DNA from: Cristatella mucedo
Lineage: Eukaryota > Bryozoa > Phylactolaemata > Cristatellidae
Reading direction: 5' to 3'
Assembly: GCA_009760855.2 (NCBI GenBank)
Contig: WPIO01000067.1
Location: 1,672,501-1,734,500, forward strand
Length of the DNA stretch: 62,000 nt
This document shows, piece by piece, positions 23,001-38,100 of the stretch; position 1 is the stretch's first letter; every line of letters starts with the position of its first letter. The notes under the pieces are model-generated. The model saw nothing but the letters and a program-made list of their open reading frames with translations. It ran no database searches and was not told the DNA's origin. Position numbers and translations under genes: made by a program.

Positions 23001-23139
23001 TTTCTCATGGAACTTTGGCGATGGCACTGCAAGTTTTACCACTAAGATGTCATGGGCCGAGCACATTTACCATACTGCCGGCAGCTTCAGTGTGCTTCTT
23101 GTCGCCGCAGACTCTGAACCTGCACTGCCACCGGCTGAG
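23001..23139 (+). CDS. PKD/REJ gene exon P1 (second half of PKD repeat 1)
   Basis: The acceptor TTTTTTCCTGCAG ends at 23000. The exon enters in phase 2 and leaves in phase 0 at GAG|GTACTC. It begins inside a PKD domain with the hallmark FSWNFGDG, then HIYHTAGSFSVLLVA, the classic C-terminal strands. The first half of the domain must come from an upstream exon I could not place with confidence. Confidence 0.85.
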
Positions 23140-26100
23140 GTACTCGTCACACTGTGGCGCACTGTCGCATGTGCTTGTATGCCGTATCTGCACTAGTCTG
23201 TGTCGGCGACCTTGTGTGCCTGTATTACGGTACGTGCATTACTAAATGCAGTCTCAGCTACGACTGCCTGCTGCTGCTGCCACTGCCATTGCCGTCTAAG
23301 CTGCTACTGCTGCTGCTGCAATCTCTGCTGACAGCTGTAAGGCTAGAAGTTGGTTCATTTTGAGAATGACGTTTGTGCTACAAGACCGGCTCTAGGCTGT
23401 ACCAGGATGCACTGTGGGAAGGAAGAGGGCTGCCTCGTGCTGTGCTCACCTGATGCAGGCTCATGAGCCCATCGCATCCAGATGCAATATGAACCGAGAT
23501 TGGCTGCACAGTCATAGCTAAAGCCAAAAGTTAGCGTCGAGTTGGTGTTGAACCTGCTTTTGTCATCCTTTGCTGGCTGCATGGGCAAAGTCAGGATTTT
23601 CAGGTTTGCGGCAAGGGTTCAGTTTGGGTCCTTTGGCCCTCCCCCGAGGGCCATGGGAAGTTTACACTAGGAAGTTTGCTCTAGGATGCAGTGATACTGT
23701 CCCTATGTGTGGTGGGGGAAGGTGGCAATTTTCCGCCCTGCCCCCCCCCCCGTGGCTCCGCCACTGGCTGGCTGTCGTGGTCATGGCCTTTTTTTTGCTC
23801 TTCCTCTCGTTTCCTGGTCGTTTCATTCATTCGAGCCTAACTTTTCGTTGTGATCAAGCAGGCGAGCATTCTATTGCAGGCAGTGGTCATCGTGCAGGAT
23901 GAGGTGTCCGGCTTGACCGTCGCAGTTTCGCCCCCTTCCAGCCTCCAGCCGACGACAGTCACAGTCGAGGCGAATGTCACGCAGGGAACCGACCCTGTGT
24001 GGATTTTCGATACGGGCGACCGGAATTATACGCACCGGTGGAACAGTAGCGGTACGTTCGTTGCCTCTGGCAGCCATTTGCCGCCGAAGTGCCTCGGCGT
24101 AGTCGGGCGGCTGCGCGAAGCAGTCACCTGTCAGAAGCTAATTTTCCAATTTTTCCCTCCGTCTTCGCTTTTGTCTTCGTTTTTCGCTTCGTCTTTGCTC
24201 ATTGCTCGTCGATGAGGAGCCAGAGGCCCAGAGCTCCCTGCCCGCGTTCGTTCCCTGCTCTTTGCAAAATCGTCGCCCACTCACAGCAAAGCCCCGAGCA
24301 CAGCCAGGCAGCCGATGGCGTGCGCAGCTTTTATTTTCGTCTCATCCAGACAGTCGCAGTCGCGTGCTTGGCCACCCTCCGGCTCCCCCCTGTAATCGTG
24401 GCTGGGGTTGCTCGCTCGTACCCTCTAGCTTGCCCGGCCTTGTTTGCTCGCACGTTGCCCACCACCTAGCATCGCCGCCATCACTGTCCGTAGCTCACTG
24501 GCGTTCTGCCGTGTCTTTGCTTGCTTTCACGCTTTATTCGCAAGACAATGCCCTCCGGCACGGCTTTATTTCCGAATGATTTTTCTTTCCGAATGAATGA
24601 CCCCGTTGTCTTGGAAGTGCATCTTTTTCATGAGTACCTTCTTCTCCTGGTGCTACCTAAGCAAGGCCGTTGACCGGGTGGCTGTCGTGCCGTGCATCGG
24701 GGCATCGGATTGGTACTACTCGAGCCCCAGTGAAAGAAAACTAGTGAAACGATGGGCACAGCTAACCACACAAGCAGGTCGATGTAGCTGTCCCAAGCGA
24801 GAGCTGGCCGCCTTAAATGCTCACTGCTCGCGGACGAGTAGAGCCTACCCGTATTGGCTCGACCTGCCCGATTTGTCGAAACAGCGTAAAAGTCTGCATG
24901 TGAATGAGGCGATATTAGCCCAAGCTGACCCTCTCTACTCATCGTATTGCATGCATTCCTTTTTTGAAGCAGCTATTCGCTGCGAGCGCAGTGCACTGTT
25001 AGTGTTGGATGGAGCAGGGATGCATCTCTTTTCTTGATAGTGTGCAGTGTTGCAGTGCCCGACGTCTCCCAATCGAGTATGGATGTCCTTGCACAGGGTG
25101 CTTGGTATGCTTGTTTGGCCGTGGTCCGTAGTTTGGCTGCTTTGTATCCTCGTTGGTTCTGGCCTCTTGAGTCTCTCTGTATTTCTTCTTGTCTCTTCTC
25201 TGTCTGTCTCGCCTTCTTCATTCCCAATATTTACAGGTCTGGGTGTCAAGCCGAGGCCAAAGCCTCGGCTTGACCCTTACCACCACTCTATGCTTAAAAT
25301 GAGCTCACTGGCACTGATCTGCTTCCATCTCAAGTTTCAGATGCGTTCGAAAGCCGACACACGTAGATGCACGGTATTATTCAGTAGGATGTGTTTCTGT
25401 GAGCAGTTGAGTGAATTTGCCCTGTTAGCAAAGTTGTGCAATTGATGATGCATTTGAAGGTGGCTGCAGTCGCAGTATTATTTAGTTTCCCAGCGTGTGT
25501 CTCAGCACGTGAGGCGATTTGTGGACATTAACATATAACAAATAACATGAACACTTGCGCTGGTGCCATTGCTCACTCATGCTTAGATTGGCCCTGGGGT
25601 AAGGTAAGCCTTAAACGGTTAGGATCATGGCGCTTGAGCCTTGTGGCATAAGTAAATCACCAACTCGCGCTATGCAAGCAATCTATAGGCATTGTGTAAA
25701 ATCTTGGTAATCATTTGACAATGTTTAGCAGGGCACCTGCCCTAGGTGCAGCAAACATGTCAGTGTACTGACGCACTGCTGAATAGCTGAAGCAGAGAAA
25801 AAATGCTCACTTGACAATCTATAAGCAGCAGCAGCAAGGTTTGGACGGGTTTCCCTACAATGTGCCCTATAAAGAATGACCAAGACAGCACAGCATCCTA
25901 CTAGGCACATGGCGGGAACAACCGTGATGTTGGACCCTAATGGCCACAGACACAATGCTGGGTTGTATATTATCAAGCTAGTTAGGTAAGATGGAGTCTT
26001 AGTCATTTGACTGTTCAAAGTTTTATGTAAAGGGATACATGCAAAATACATTGCTGAGAATTTTTGCTCACATGTAAGGGCAGCTTTGGATATTCCGGAT

Positions 26101-29100
26101 GACCATTCAGAATCTTATCGATTGTGTAGTGGCCTCACAAGGATAGTAGCGATTCCTGATGCCATTGACCCAGTGACAAATAGCGATACTAGAACCGTGC
26201 TATCAGCCGTTCAGAGCTTTTGCTGCATAACTAGCTGGCTGTCAGCCACTGGTGAAATATTTATTCTTTTAATGCTCGTCCGCGTGGCTTTCTAGCTCCT
26301 ACAGGTCTGTTGGCATAGATGACATTCTTGCAGCTGCAAGCTGTGCACTCTGCCTTAGCAATAGCCTGTTCTGTGTCATTGCTCGTACTGTGTGTGTTAC
26401 TTTGACTGCATGCTTGCTGATTGCTGCAATCATTCCAGTCGTCCTGACTCACTCGTTCGTCCACATATATGACGGCTGCGGCTCCTACAAAGCAAGCGTG
26501 ACCGTGGGCAATCTGGTCGGCTCTACCATTTCTGTCATTACCGTGCTAATTGAAGAGCCCCTCGTCGGCTTGGCTGTGATTGCACCGTCATACGTTGCCC
26601 TCGGAGACCCAATCTACTTGAACGTAAAGCTTGCAAGTGGTTGCAATGCAATCGTTACCTGGCAGGTGGATGGTGGAACAGTGCCCCCAGTGATTGCCGG
26701 CACAATTATCAGGGTAAATTTACCAGACGCATGTTGCAAGTGTTCACTGATATTTTCATTTGCTCATCTTCAAGCCCATACTTGGCTTTGGTTTGGTCTG
26801 CGCATTCACTGAGATGCTTATTAATTAAGGAATCGGCTGACGTAGCAACACGTTTTCAATAGGTGCTCTAGTTGCAATGATGGTAATCCGATGCTGCCTT
26901 TATGCTTGGAATGCATGCTCTTGTTGTAGTCTGGCGAAGGCTCTAACATTTCAGCCACCTTGGCTGCCACTTCTATGCCTGGGGCGCACACTGTTGTCGT
27001 AACAGCTAGTAACTCATTTGGAGTCTTGTCCAAAAGCATCGTCATAATTGCGCAGCATCCAGTCAAGGTACCAGTGAGATTTATGTTTGTGTGCTCTCAT
27101 TAATGTGTGCACGCTCGCGTCCATCTTGGCACAATTGGCCTGCCACAGTCCTGGATATCTTTTTTCCTGTGCGTCCACATGTCTCTATGTTGGTCATCTT
27201 TTCTTGTGACTTGCATATTCTCTCTCTGCTCTCTGCTCATGTGATTCCTTCCCTCTCTCTTTGCCTGCTCTCCTCCTTTTCAATGTTACTGAGACCTGGC
27301 TGATGCTAGTTAATTACCGAGAAATCACTGATGCTGCCCCTGAAGGATTATCCTTTTTTTAGGCTAAGACCTAGTTAAAACGTGATGGTAGAGTACCCAT
27401 TATGCCCACATTGCCTTCAATTTTAATACTGTTTCTTCTTAAACTTAAAAATCTTTCGAATCTGTGGTTATCTGTCCAGCTAGTGTTATTTTCTGTTAGT
27501 GGTAATAACTTATCACCCACCAGGTATCAATCCCAGTTCAGCTCTTAATTTCTGACTTTTTCTCGGATATTTGCACTAGGAATATCCACTTGAAAACTCA
27601 TTTGACCCGATGTGGTCCTCCATATGTCTTCGTGCAAGTTCAAGCCCCCTCCCACACGTACAAGGCCATAACATTGACCACATTTTCTCTAGCACTTGTA
27701 ACATATCAAACTTTTCGTCACCCTTTTTTGAATATCTGATCACATGAGGATTTTATTCTTCATGAAATGATTTTTTCACTTGGATGACATCTCAAATAAA
27801 CTGTTAGTCAAGAAATAACCTAATATTTTTGAACCAATTCTCTCCTCAGAAAATTTGCATCGTCTGCCCATCTGCTTGACCCTCCTGTCAAGCATTGCTC
27901 CTTGATCCAATGCAACAGCACCGTGCGACCCGGCATCATAGATGAGTTTCTATAAGACATGTCAATTCCCGTGCAGACCCTGGTTCACGACTCAATTTAA
28001 GAAGTGGTGAATGCTAAATTTGATGCTCTACAGTGCCTCCAAAAGCAGAGACTCATGTTCATCTGCTTGGCCTTTGAGGATTATTGTCGGTCTTCTCCAT
28101 CAATTTCTGCTAAGTCTGCATTTTTAAACCAATTGTCGAATCATAGATCACAATCCGGAAATTGTTAGTCTCCACAAATGACCACCTTCCTTAGCTCTCG
28201 CAAACAAGTACACAGCAAAGTGATTCAAATACAGTCTGTGGAGAGCCTTTCTTTAAATCGATGGCAAGTAAAATGCAACTCTGCTCTCTCTCACTTCTGT
28301 CCCTTCCAGACTGAACCAATCGCTTCACCGTGCTTTTCTTCTTCTCTCTCATTTGCGCGTGTCCTAAATGGAACTCATCGTTAAATCTTTTTCTAGGCAA
28401 TTCCGATCACTAGTCTTCTTGATGCTCTTCCCTCGATTCCCGTTATGTTATGGTGCACCGACCTGCTGCAGCCTACCGAAGCAGTCCCAGCACTTCTAAA
28501 AACAATGGTAATCAGGCCACTTATAAAATGCCATCCTTAGATCACGAGTCTCTAAGAAACTTTTGTTCAATCTCCCTTTTGCCCTTCATGTTCGTCAGAT
28601 CCACGACGACATCAGTTCATCAGATCTTTCTAGCACGTTTCAGTCGGTGTTTAGAGCTAACCATTGCATGGAAATTGCTAGGGCTCGGATCTGCAATAAA
28701 TTTCTTACAGTGCTCATCACGGTAGGGCTGCCCTGCCAATTCTCCTAGATCTCTCGGCAGCATTTGGCACGACTAACTACTCGATCGTATGGAGCGCCTC
28801 TCGACATGCCTTGACATCACTGGCACATTGCTAAAGTAGGTTAGGTCCTACCACAGCGAGGGTTGTCAGTGTATAGATGTAATTGGCTGGCTGTCATTGT
28901 GCAGGAGCCCTCAAAGTCTTGTTTACCATAGGGATCGGTCTTCGTTTCACATTTTTTTTCGCTTTTTGTACTCTCCTGCTGACCGAAATAATTGCCCAGC
29001 ACTATCTTGGCTTTTATTTATATGCCTTTGCCACTCAGCACTACTTCTTCCTGAATGCTTTTACGTGCTGGTCCAAGCATGATACCTTGTATGGGGATAT

Positions 29101-32100
29101 GGTGACTACTTCTCTCCCCCGAGTTTTAAAGCACCTAGGTAGAGGCTTGGTTCTCCAGTGCACCGAACAAACAGCATGTTAGTGTTGTCGTTGACTATCC
29201 TTTGGCAATTTAGGTTCATCTCTACATCCGACTTCATCGGCTCCCTTGTAGCCTGCATCGACGGCATTCGAAATTGAATGGCCACTAACTTTGGGAAGGC
29301 TAATGACAAGAAGATCAATATATTAGTTATGGGTAATCCTAGTATTACTCTCTAGTTGGAGCACATACAATCATGATTAGAAAATCTGGGCTCTCCCCCA
29401 GATATTTTCTTACAATATTAGCATGCTTTTAACAAGCGACTTACATTGGATAATCGTAGTGCCTCTACTAAGTTGGAAAGTTAAAATAAAAATAAACTCT
29501 CTCAGCACAATCAACTTTGTCAGCACATCTGCCATAGCATATGCAGGAAATCTAGGTCTCTTGTTCCCAAGTGACCTTTCACTGGATACTGACATCAGCG
29601 CTGCAGTCAAGTCTGCCAATTTTCAGCATCATAGCTTCGTAAAATTCGGGTATTCTTTGACAGGAATACTACATTCAAGCAGGTGCATACATTTATGACA
29701 TCCAATATCGACTTTTGGAACACTGCTCCAGGTCTTTCTGCCTTTGTAACAAGTCTCTTACAGGTGGTCCGAAACAATGCAGCTAGGGGTTTTTGTTGGT
29801 AACTTCACAATTCCCACATTGTACTACAACTCCTCGGCCTGCACTGGCTGCCCAACAAGCTGCATATTGACTTAAAGGTACTGTCACTCACCTTTAATTC
29901 CCTTCATTCTCTTGCACCGAAATAACCATCCCAACTACTTCCTAGTCAGGATAACCGTAGTACCACCTGCTCTTCCAACTCAGGTCGTTCAGATGTGCCT
30001 CTTACAAAACTCGAATCTTCTATAGACCGTGCTTTGAGTTTCTGTGCTCTTGAAGAAGCATGTAACTCACTCTTGACTGACATTATACATTCCCTTACTT
30101 GACGACATTTAAAAAGATTCTAAAACGCACCTGTTCTTCAGAGTATTTGATTGGTCCATGTGAATTGTTTTATGTGTGGTGACACTGTGCATGCTGTCCC
30201 TAGGCCAATTGACAGGCTTCCAGTTAAGCATCTAGGAAACAGTTATTATTATTTATATGTCCAACTCTTTTTAATGCCATTGCTTGTGATAGTGCAGTCT
30301 ACTGACCTGGGCGTGGAGAGAGACTAGCTGAGCTGTTACGAAAAGTTGCTTTCGCATTGTTCTTTTTAGGGTGTTTCTGTTACGGCTGTGCAATCTGTTG
30401 CCGTTGTCAACAGCAGCACGTTACTGGATGTAACTGCCAGACAGGGATCCAACATTACTTTCGTAGTCACGTTTGGTGACAACAGCGATGCTACTATCAT
30501 ACATTGGGTTGGGGACATCCAACCTCTTGACAAGGTACTGTTGCTTACCGCTTGGTGAGCGTCCTCTGCCCTTTGCTGCCTTTCCCGTGCACTTTTGCTC
30601 ATTAGTTTCCACCGTGCATCGCGTAGATCAAGGTTAGGAAAACCACCGAAACCACACTTGTCAAGCGTGAGCACAAGTAGCATACTTATGAAAAAGTACC
30701 TGTACGTCGCATAGCTTGCATTTCACTGCTTGCACGGAGAACTCCAAAAACCTGGGCTGTACTATTGGTGTCTGATGATGTAAGTGTGCAACTTCAAGTC
30801 TCTGTGCTGATGGACTTGATGAATGTATCACGTGCTCATTTTGCAGCACATTTTGCATAAAGCTGGAAAGTACGTAGAAAGAGATATATATTTCTGAAGG
30901 ATCTATACAAATTTATTATTATAAATATAATTATTATGATTAACATTGCCTCTGTTTATTATTAATACATGCCTCGTCCATGTGAATCGCCGGTAGTAGT
31001 GTGCTTATTCGATCCTGGATGTCGGAAAACTTCCTGAAATTAAATGACGATAAAACCGAACTGCTGCTCATAGGACACCCTAAGCGTGTGGCTGGATTAA
31101 AAGGCTTTGCTGTTCTAATAAGTGATGCTATTGTGCGACCTTCACCACGTGCTCGTAATTTAGGTGTCGTGTTCGATAACTGCCTCAATTTCAAAAGCTT
31201 CATTCAGAAGACTGCCTCTACAGCTAGCCATCACATCCGATCCCTATCCAAGATTAGGAGCTGTCTCCCACAGTGGCTTGCAAAAAATTTAACTAGCTCT
31301 TTAGTTCTGTCTCGGCTTGATTATTGTAATTCCCTTTTGTCTGGGCTGCCAAAGAAAGCTATTAGGCCAATACAGCGGACTATGAATATGGCTGCAAGGC
31401 TCGTCTTCAAGTCCCAGTGGTTTGAGCACGTGTCACCTCTGCTGAAAGAGCTAGGATGGTTGCCGGTTGAGCAAAGGATACAAAGCAAAGTTCTTACACT
31501 GACCCACAAGGCCCGCCACGGCTTGGTTCCTTCGTACCTAGCTGAACTGCTACATCATTTTCAGCCTGTTCGTGCCCTGAGGTCCCGTGTTTAAAATAAA
31601 TTAGCTGTCCCATTCCTTCACTTAAAGACAGTTGGCGACAGAAGCTTTAGCTCTGCAGGTCCTAGACTGTGGAACTCGCTTCCACAATTTTTACGCAACG
31701 ACAACTAATCTCCTACTGCCGACTATGGCACATCTTTTTCAGCGGTCCTGAGCTGCTACTTCTATGCTACTCACTACCTCAACTGCTCTCCTGACTCTGC
31801 TATGATTTCCACTTTCTCTTTGTTGCGTGAGATGAAGTCTGTTGGCTACCGAATGCGTATCGAAAGCCGCTTACGCTGTGAGTGCACTATACAAAACTCT
31901 CCTGCGTAACACCCACATGGTCTTTATGACTTTGTGGAGTTACAGACGGAGATACATTACATTACATATGCATGTTGCAATTGTGTACTTTTTCCCCAGC
32001 CTGTGTTAAGTGTTTAGCGGCTAGAAAATGACCTACTTCTCCGTGAGCACTATTAAAGCACGTATTATGAGTGTGAATGTGCTATGCATGCCGAGCACTT

Positions 32101-35100
32101 TATAGAGCTTATTTTTTCTTCTGCTACAGCTAACCATTGGTCATGTCTATCAGATACCAGGGATATACAACGTTGAAGTACAAGCATATAATAATGTCAG
32201 CCAGGCAGACTCAGTTGGTATCGAAGTGACAGTGCAGTGTCGTCTGGTCCAAGTTAGTGTGACTACGAATTCGCCTGTCCCAATTCAAACTGGTTCAACC
32301 GCAAAAGTGTCTGTCTGCATTGACTTCGACTTCCTGGGATGCTCGCAACAGACGCCGGAGGTTATTAAATCGTATGATTTCGGATCGACGAACTGTTCCT
32401 CGATCAGCCTTCCTGCACATACCAGTGACTGTGTGCTAATGTCTTGGACAAGCAAAATCAATGTAACGTCGAGCCAGTCAATCTGTGACGAGTTTCAGTA
32501 TCTGACCTATGGAACGTTTACTGCCACCGTGACGCTCTTTAACAACGTCAGCTCAATGGTTTCGCTTATATCTGTCAATGTCGATAATGTGAGTCTTTTA
32601 TACATTGAACCTCAAGTTACTGATTTTGTCATTGTACACAGCCACATCAAACCCTGTGACTTACCATGCCATCTGAATGCTCTTGATTTCTGCCATGGCA
32701 CTGCAGTGATGGTATTTCTAAGTGGCCACCTTAGATCTTTAGCAAGCAATTCGCTATGCTTTTTTATGATCCCTGTTAATACCATTGGAACCCCCTAGCT
32801 CCGGCATTGACTCTGTAAGTTATTAACACTTGCTTCGTCCGTGTGAATCCCCATAGTAGTTTGCTTATGCGTTTTGCAATAGGTTGACACGCGTTTAGTC
32901 TCAGCAAGTGTTTACATTTCTAGAAAATGAGTTATTGCTCTGCAGACACTATCAAAACCTTTGTTTTTAGAGTGGATGTACCACCCTGCAAGTTTCACAC
33001 CAGCTTAGATCTTTTTATTTTTACATTTGGAGCTCGAAGTATTGGACTGGTAGTCAAAAGTACTTCAATTTTCATTCGTAGGCAATTCGTGGTTTAAGAG
33101 TGGACACCGATAGGGGCTCAGTGGTGGCCATCGGCTCTGTAGTTGCATTTCATGCGACTGTTGCCCAAGGATCTCGCGTTACGTAAGTTGTGCACTTTTT
33201 GTGCAATTGCAGGTGCATGTGAGCTTATTTTGTACCCTAGTGGGTCGCATAATTTATATTTTTTGGCAGCTACACTTGGAAAGTTGAAGGAGGTTCGGAG
33301 GTGGCAATCATGAGCCCGAATATCTCGCATCAGTTTAATGCGACTGGTCTGTACAGCATATGCGTGAGAGCGACAAACTCAATCTCCTCTGTTTTAGACT
33401 GTGTAAGTCGTAGTCAAATGTGGCTTCTCCTTTGTCTTGAGCAAGCAACATCAGACCAGAGTTGCTTTTGCTTTTCGAGGTCGTGGACAAGTAAGCTACG
33501 CTTCACCATTCGTTCATCGTCCTTTGCAGTACGTCGTCACCGTCCAGGAAGCCGTGCTAGGCCTAGCTGTAAATGCCTTGCAAGATGTGACTGCACTTGG
33601 ACATCCATCGATGTTCACTGCTAGCATCAGTACCGGCACCAATGTCACTTGGCTTTTCACGATGGGCTGTCAGAATGCATCGTATGCGTTTGCCTCCTGG
33701 TCTGACGGAGGTTGGTACTGCTCTGGGTCTTTGCCAGGCATAAGGTGCTTGCACTACACAGCCCAGGTCGCGGGTTCAAGTCCTGGCGAGCAGGCGACCC
33801 TTTATTTTCCACTGCAAGTGGTGATGATAGCCGTTAATGCACTTCTGCTGGTATATAAGTGATACAGTTAAATCAGCCAACTTTTCTTACTGCTTTCTGC
33901 TGCATCACACAAACATGTCCGTGCACTCTTTTTAGATCGGCGATTGTTTCGTGTGTACACTGTCAGGCATAGCAGGGCTCAGCTGTGTCGGCTAACGGCT
34001 GTGCCAGCAACAGTGTGCTGCTAGGAGCACGTGCACTTACAATCGTGCTCGCTTATGTTTTGGGCATTGTCGAATGTGGAGTATCTTACAATGTCGTTTG
34101 AATACGTGGGCCAGGCAATTCCATTCCTAAGAGTTCGTTGTGATCAAGAATGACAGTTTCGTTATAGTAGCTCGAAATAAAAAAAAAAATTCAGGTGTCA
34201 ATGCTTGTGTGCAAGTACTTTTGCTGAGCATTATTTGGCTGCTTTCAAATTTGCAGAATTCCACACGTGTTGCTGTTCGTTATGAAAACCGTTATTCATT
34301 GGTTGGTCCTTGTTCGAGCCGTAGCCCTCTGGTCTAGTACCGGCACAATAGGGCCATCATTTAGCTTGCCTGGTGCCACTTGTCTTTAAAACAAGTTTCA
34401 ACCTGCATGGGTGCCTTACGGGTGGTCTGCAGGCTTGAGTAGGCCAGCTGTCAGCGGATAAAACTGTAATAACATTTCGGGCGGATGCGACCTCGGTGCA
34501 ACCTGCTTCTTGATGTTTTAAGATTTACGTCGTGAGCCATAGAGATAAATAGATGGAGGAAGAAAGAGAGGGTATAGTGAGAGGGAGAAAATGACTTGTG
34601 AGAAATGGTACAGTCGTGTCTGCCAAGCGAATGCTTGAAACCAGCCCAAACTAGTATGCACCCATGGTGCCTGCTGCCATTATTTAATTCATAATTAATT
34701 ATAATAATAATATAATATAATATAATAATATATATTATTAATTATAATTTGTTATTATTTTTTATTTAAGTGCCGCAAGCTTGACAGCTTGTACCCTTCT
34801 CTGATTTTGAGCTAGCTATATAGCGGTATAGGCAGGGCACTGCGTGCTGCTGAGCTGGTCTGCACTACCGCTGCCATGCAGCAGCTTCTTCATATCAAAC
34901 GCCAAAATCATTTATTTGCAACCAGATAGCATTCAATTAGATCTACTGTGCGGTCTTCTGAGCATTTATGCTGCCATTCATTCAAATCTGCTAGCCCATT
35001 TGGAACATGGTATATTCAGCTAGTTTTGCTATTTTTGGAAAATAGTTTACAGTTAGATTAAATTCGTTTGAAAGAAGCGTGGTCAACATATCCAGTAATG

Positions 35101-38100
35101 TTTCAATGCATCTTTAGAGACATATATTTTCTCTTTCGACGAGTAATCGATACTTCCTTGAGAATATAAGTAGTTAAGACGTACGTGCTGTGCTGCTTGC
35201 TGCCTGAAGCCACAAATGGTTTGCTTTGGGACCTTTTACTTTACTAAATTAAAATTGGGAGCTACCCAAGCTGTATGTTGCCACTTCATTTTTTTTAGCT
35301 CAAAGCAAGAACTTGAGCTACGTTTACCATATCAGTGGCCATTTTGTAATGAACGTTACTGTTAGCAATCTGGTAAGCTCTTCATTGATCTCCATCATCG
35401 TGCCTGTCATGGAGGCTATTACTGGTCTAACCATACTAAGTCCGAATGGATTTGAGTATGGTCTGGATGCGCTGGTGACTGTCTCAATCGGCGGAGGTTC
35501 CGATGCCGTGTGGTCGGTGTACTTCGACGGAGCAATGCTCCCAGCCCGGACTGTCACGTGGGTAAGGAGACATGGACTGTTTCTTCATGCCTTGGGAATT
35601 CCTTTTTTTATGCTGTCAGTGAGACTACACCATTCTGTGGCTCACTTGCCAGCAGGTTTTCCATAAGGCTTTCGTAAAGTTTCTAGGAGGTAGCAGCTTT
35701 CGTGGCCTACCTTATGTGCTCCTTTCTGCTCCAATCTCTAGCTAAAAGGCTTGTCTTATTTGCTTACCGATTTTTCTCTCTAGGCTGCACTGCACCAACT
35801 GTGTATCGTTGAGCTCCCAAAATATGCCATCCTACCACTGTAGCTCGTACCAAGTAATAATAATAATACAAATTGTTTTACACCCTTGGCTGGCATTTTA
35901 AATATAAATATAATTCATTGATATAGCGCCCCAAGAGAACTTAGTCTCTATTCAGGCGCTTCACATATGCCTCGGGGCTCGAGCCCACGACCTCAGTCAG
36001 AACTTGGTCGGGGCGAGCACCTTAACCGCTAGACCACATCCAAAATTTAGACTCAGGTTCTCCTAGCTAGAGAACAAACTCTGGCTCCCACTCGAATTTA
36101 GAAGACTAAAGACTGTTTTTTGTCCTAGGCCCTGTCATGCCCAACTAGAACATATCATGCTTGATTGCTACAAAAATTTAAGCCTACTCTTATTCTTCCA
36201 CAGTCCTCCTGTTATCTCATCCTATTGGTTCTTCGTTTGCCCCTCTAGAGTCCTCGAAGGAACAGACCCTCTCGTTCGTATGCAGATGTTTGTGAAAGAT
36301 GCTTTGCATGGCAAGCCGTAAACTGTGTAGCTGTCTTTTTTTCTAGGTTGGGAGCTGGTTTTCTACTGGCGATTTCAGCAAATTCTCCCCGAATGTCTTC
36401 ACCACTATTTCTGCTGCTGCTGTCCTCAACTGGCCTTGTACTCCAGCCTCCCTCTCTGAGTAGCCTTGTATTGTGCTATTTTGGCTGGAAGCTTATGATC
36501 TTGTGTAATCTAAGCGACCACTCTCTGACCCTAACTGAATACCCGTGGCTTTTGTGGGGAGTTTGTACCCACTGGCAGATGTACTTGTGTTATGTGGTGC
36601 TGCTTGCTTGGCTGGAATCTGATCATCCAAAAAAGCATGTGGCACTGAAGTGGCATCGTTAGCTAGTAAGAGGCAGCACTCGGTAGCCTGGTTCGGTTTG
36701 CTTTTTGTCAGATTTATATATTAGTATCACGACTGACACATCATTCGACAGTAACTAGTCAGTGCTAACCTGCTAATGCTAAATTGTCCTACGTGCTTTC
36801 TTTTAACCTACCATTAGATCCCAGTTACATTCAGTAATGTTGCTCTAGCTGGCAGCCGTGAGCCCCCTGGACACATTTGCATCTTCTTGCCCACTTAAAA
36901 AATAATAATAGTGATAAATCTTGTTTATATAATTCTAAAGCCGAATCACTGTGCACTCGCTTTATATTTTCCTGCGAGGGAAGCAATAACCCAAGGGAAA
37001 ATGACATGTCAGGTGTCATGGATAGTGTGACAGCTCTCAGCACGACCTGTCGTCGGGCTGGGTAGCGTGACCTAGCAACAAGTCAGTTGGTTCCAACACC
37101 AAAATCTTTTTTTCAAGCTACGCCGGCCAAGCCCAGTCTACACACACTAGACGGCTGCCGGCGTCGAGGGATCTAGCCCTCCCCTCCGTTGTAGTCCTTC
37201 GGCAGCCCTTATGTTTCATGAGTTGTTTTTCGCACTGTCGGGCCATTGTTTGTTCCGAACCTGCCCGACAGCTGGCAGCAGTTTGTGGTAGATGGATGTC
37301 CCCACAGATACCGCCAATTCATGAATTTGTGCAGGACTGCCGTTTCATCTGCCGTGTCATCATCTGCCGTCCACCACTCGCGAGCCTGCGGCTGCTTAGG
37401 CAGTCTGAGCCCTCGAAAGGTCTCTGCCCAGTGCTCGCAGGCTGCAAGAGTCATGTTTCCTCACAGATAGTCAAGCTTAAAAAAAGCACACAAGAAGACA
37501 CTCGGGGCCACCACTTAAATAGAACTCCTGGTTGGGAACATGCAGTGAATCGTGCACGAGTGAACACACAAAACACACCGGAAAAAAAAGCCTATTCCAC
37601 TGAAGCCCAGGGAAAGCTGAGCTAAACAGGTACTGTCTTTAGCTTAGACTTTAATGAAGCAACAGGTGGTTATAGAAGTTGTAAGCAAGCCTGAGACATT
37701 TATTAAATGCGCACTAGTTCAGTGCTAGGAACCGCAAAGCAACCGGAAGCCGACGAGCTGGTCGTGTGAGAGCACACATGAGGAGCCATCGTGGATGCAA
37801 TTTTGTAGCTCCTTTTTGTATGCACTGGTTTTTGCATTTTACTATCCACATTTTGTATCTACTGGTCATGATAGGTCAACTGTGTTGGTTGAGTTCATTT
37901 ACTGCCAGGGCATAGCGTGCAGCAGGCTGAGCCATGCTGCAAGCATCTGACGCTACACCTTTTCGATTATAGATTTCGCTTTATTTGCAGGCTGCAAAAG
38001 TAGGTCATGTGATTATCTTTTCTACTGACTACACGACTACCGGTCCACACCAGTTAACGATCTCCGGACAAAACCTGCTTGGCTCCCAGAATGCTACAGA

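Noticed and set aside
37209-37625. Overlapping ORFs in the P10-P11 intron as a nested gene
   Set aside because: Three frames are open on two strands at once, with no recognised domain, start context or splice partners.
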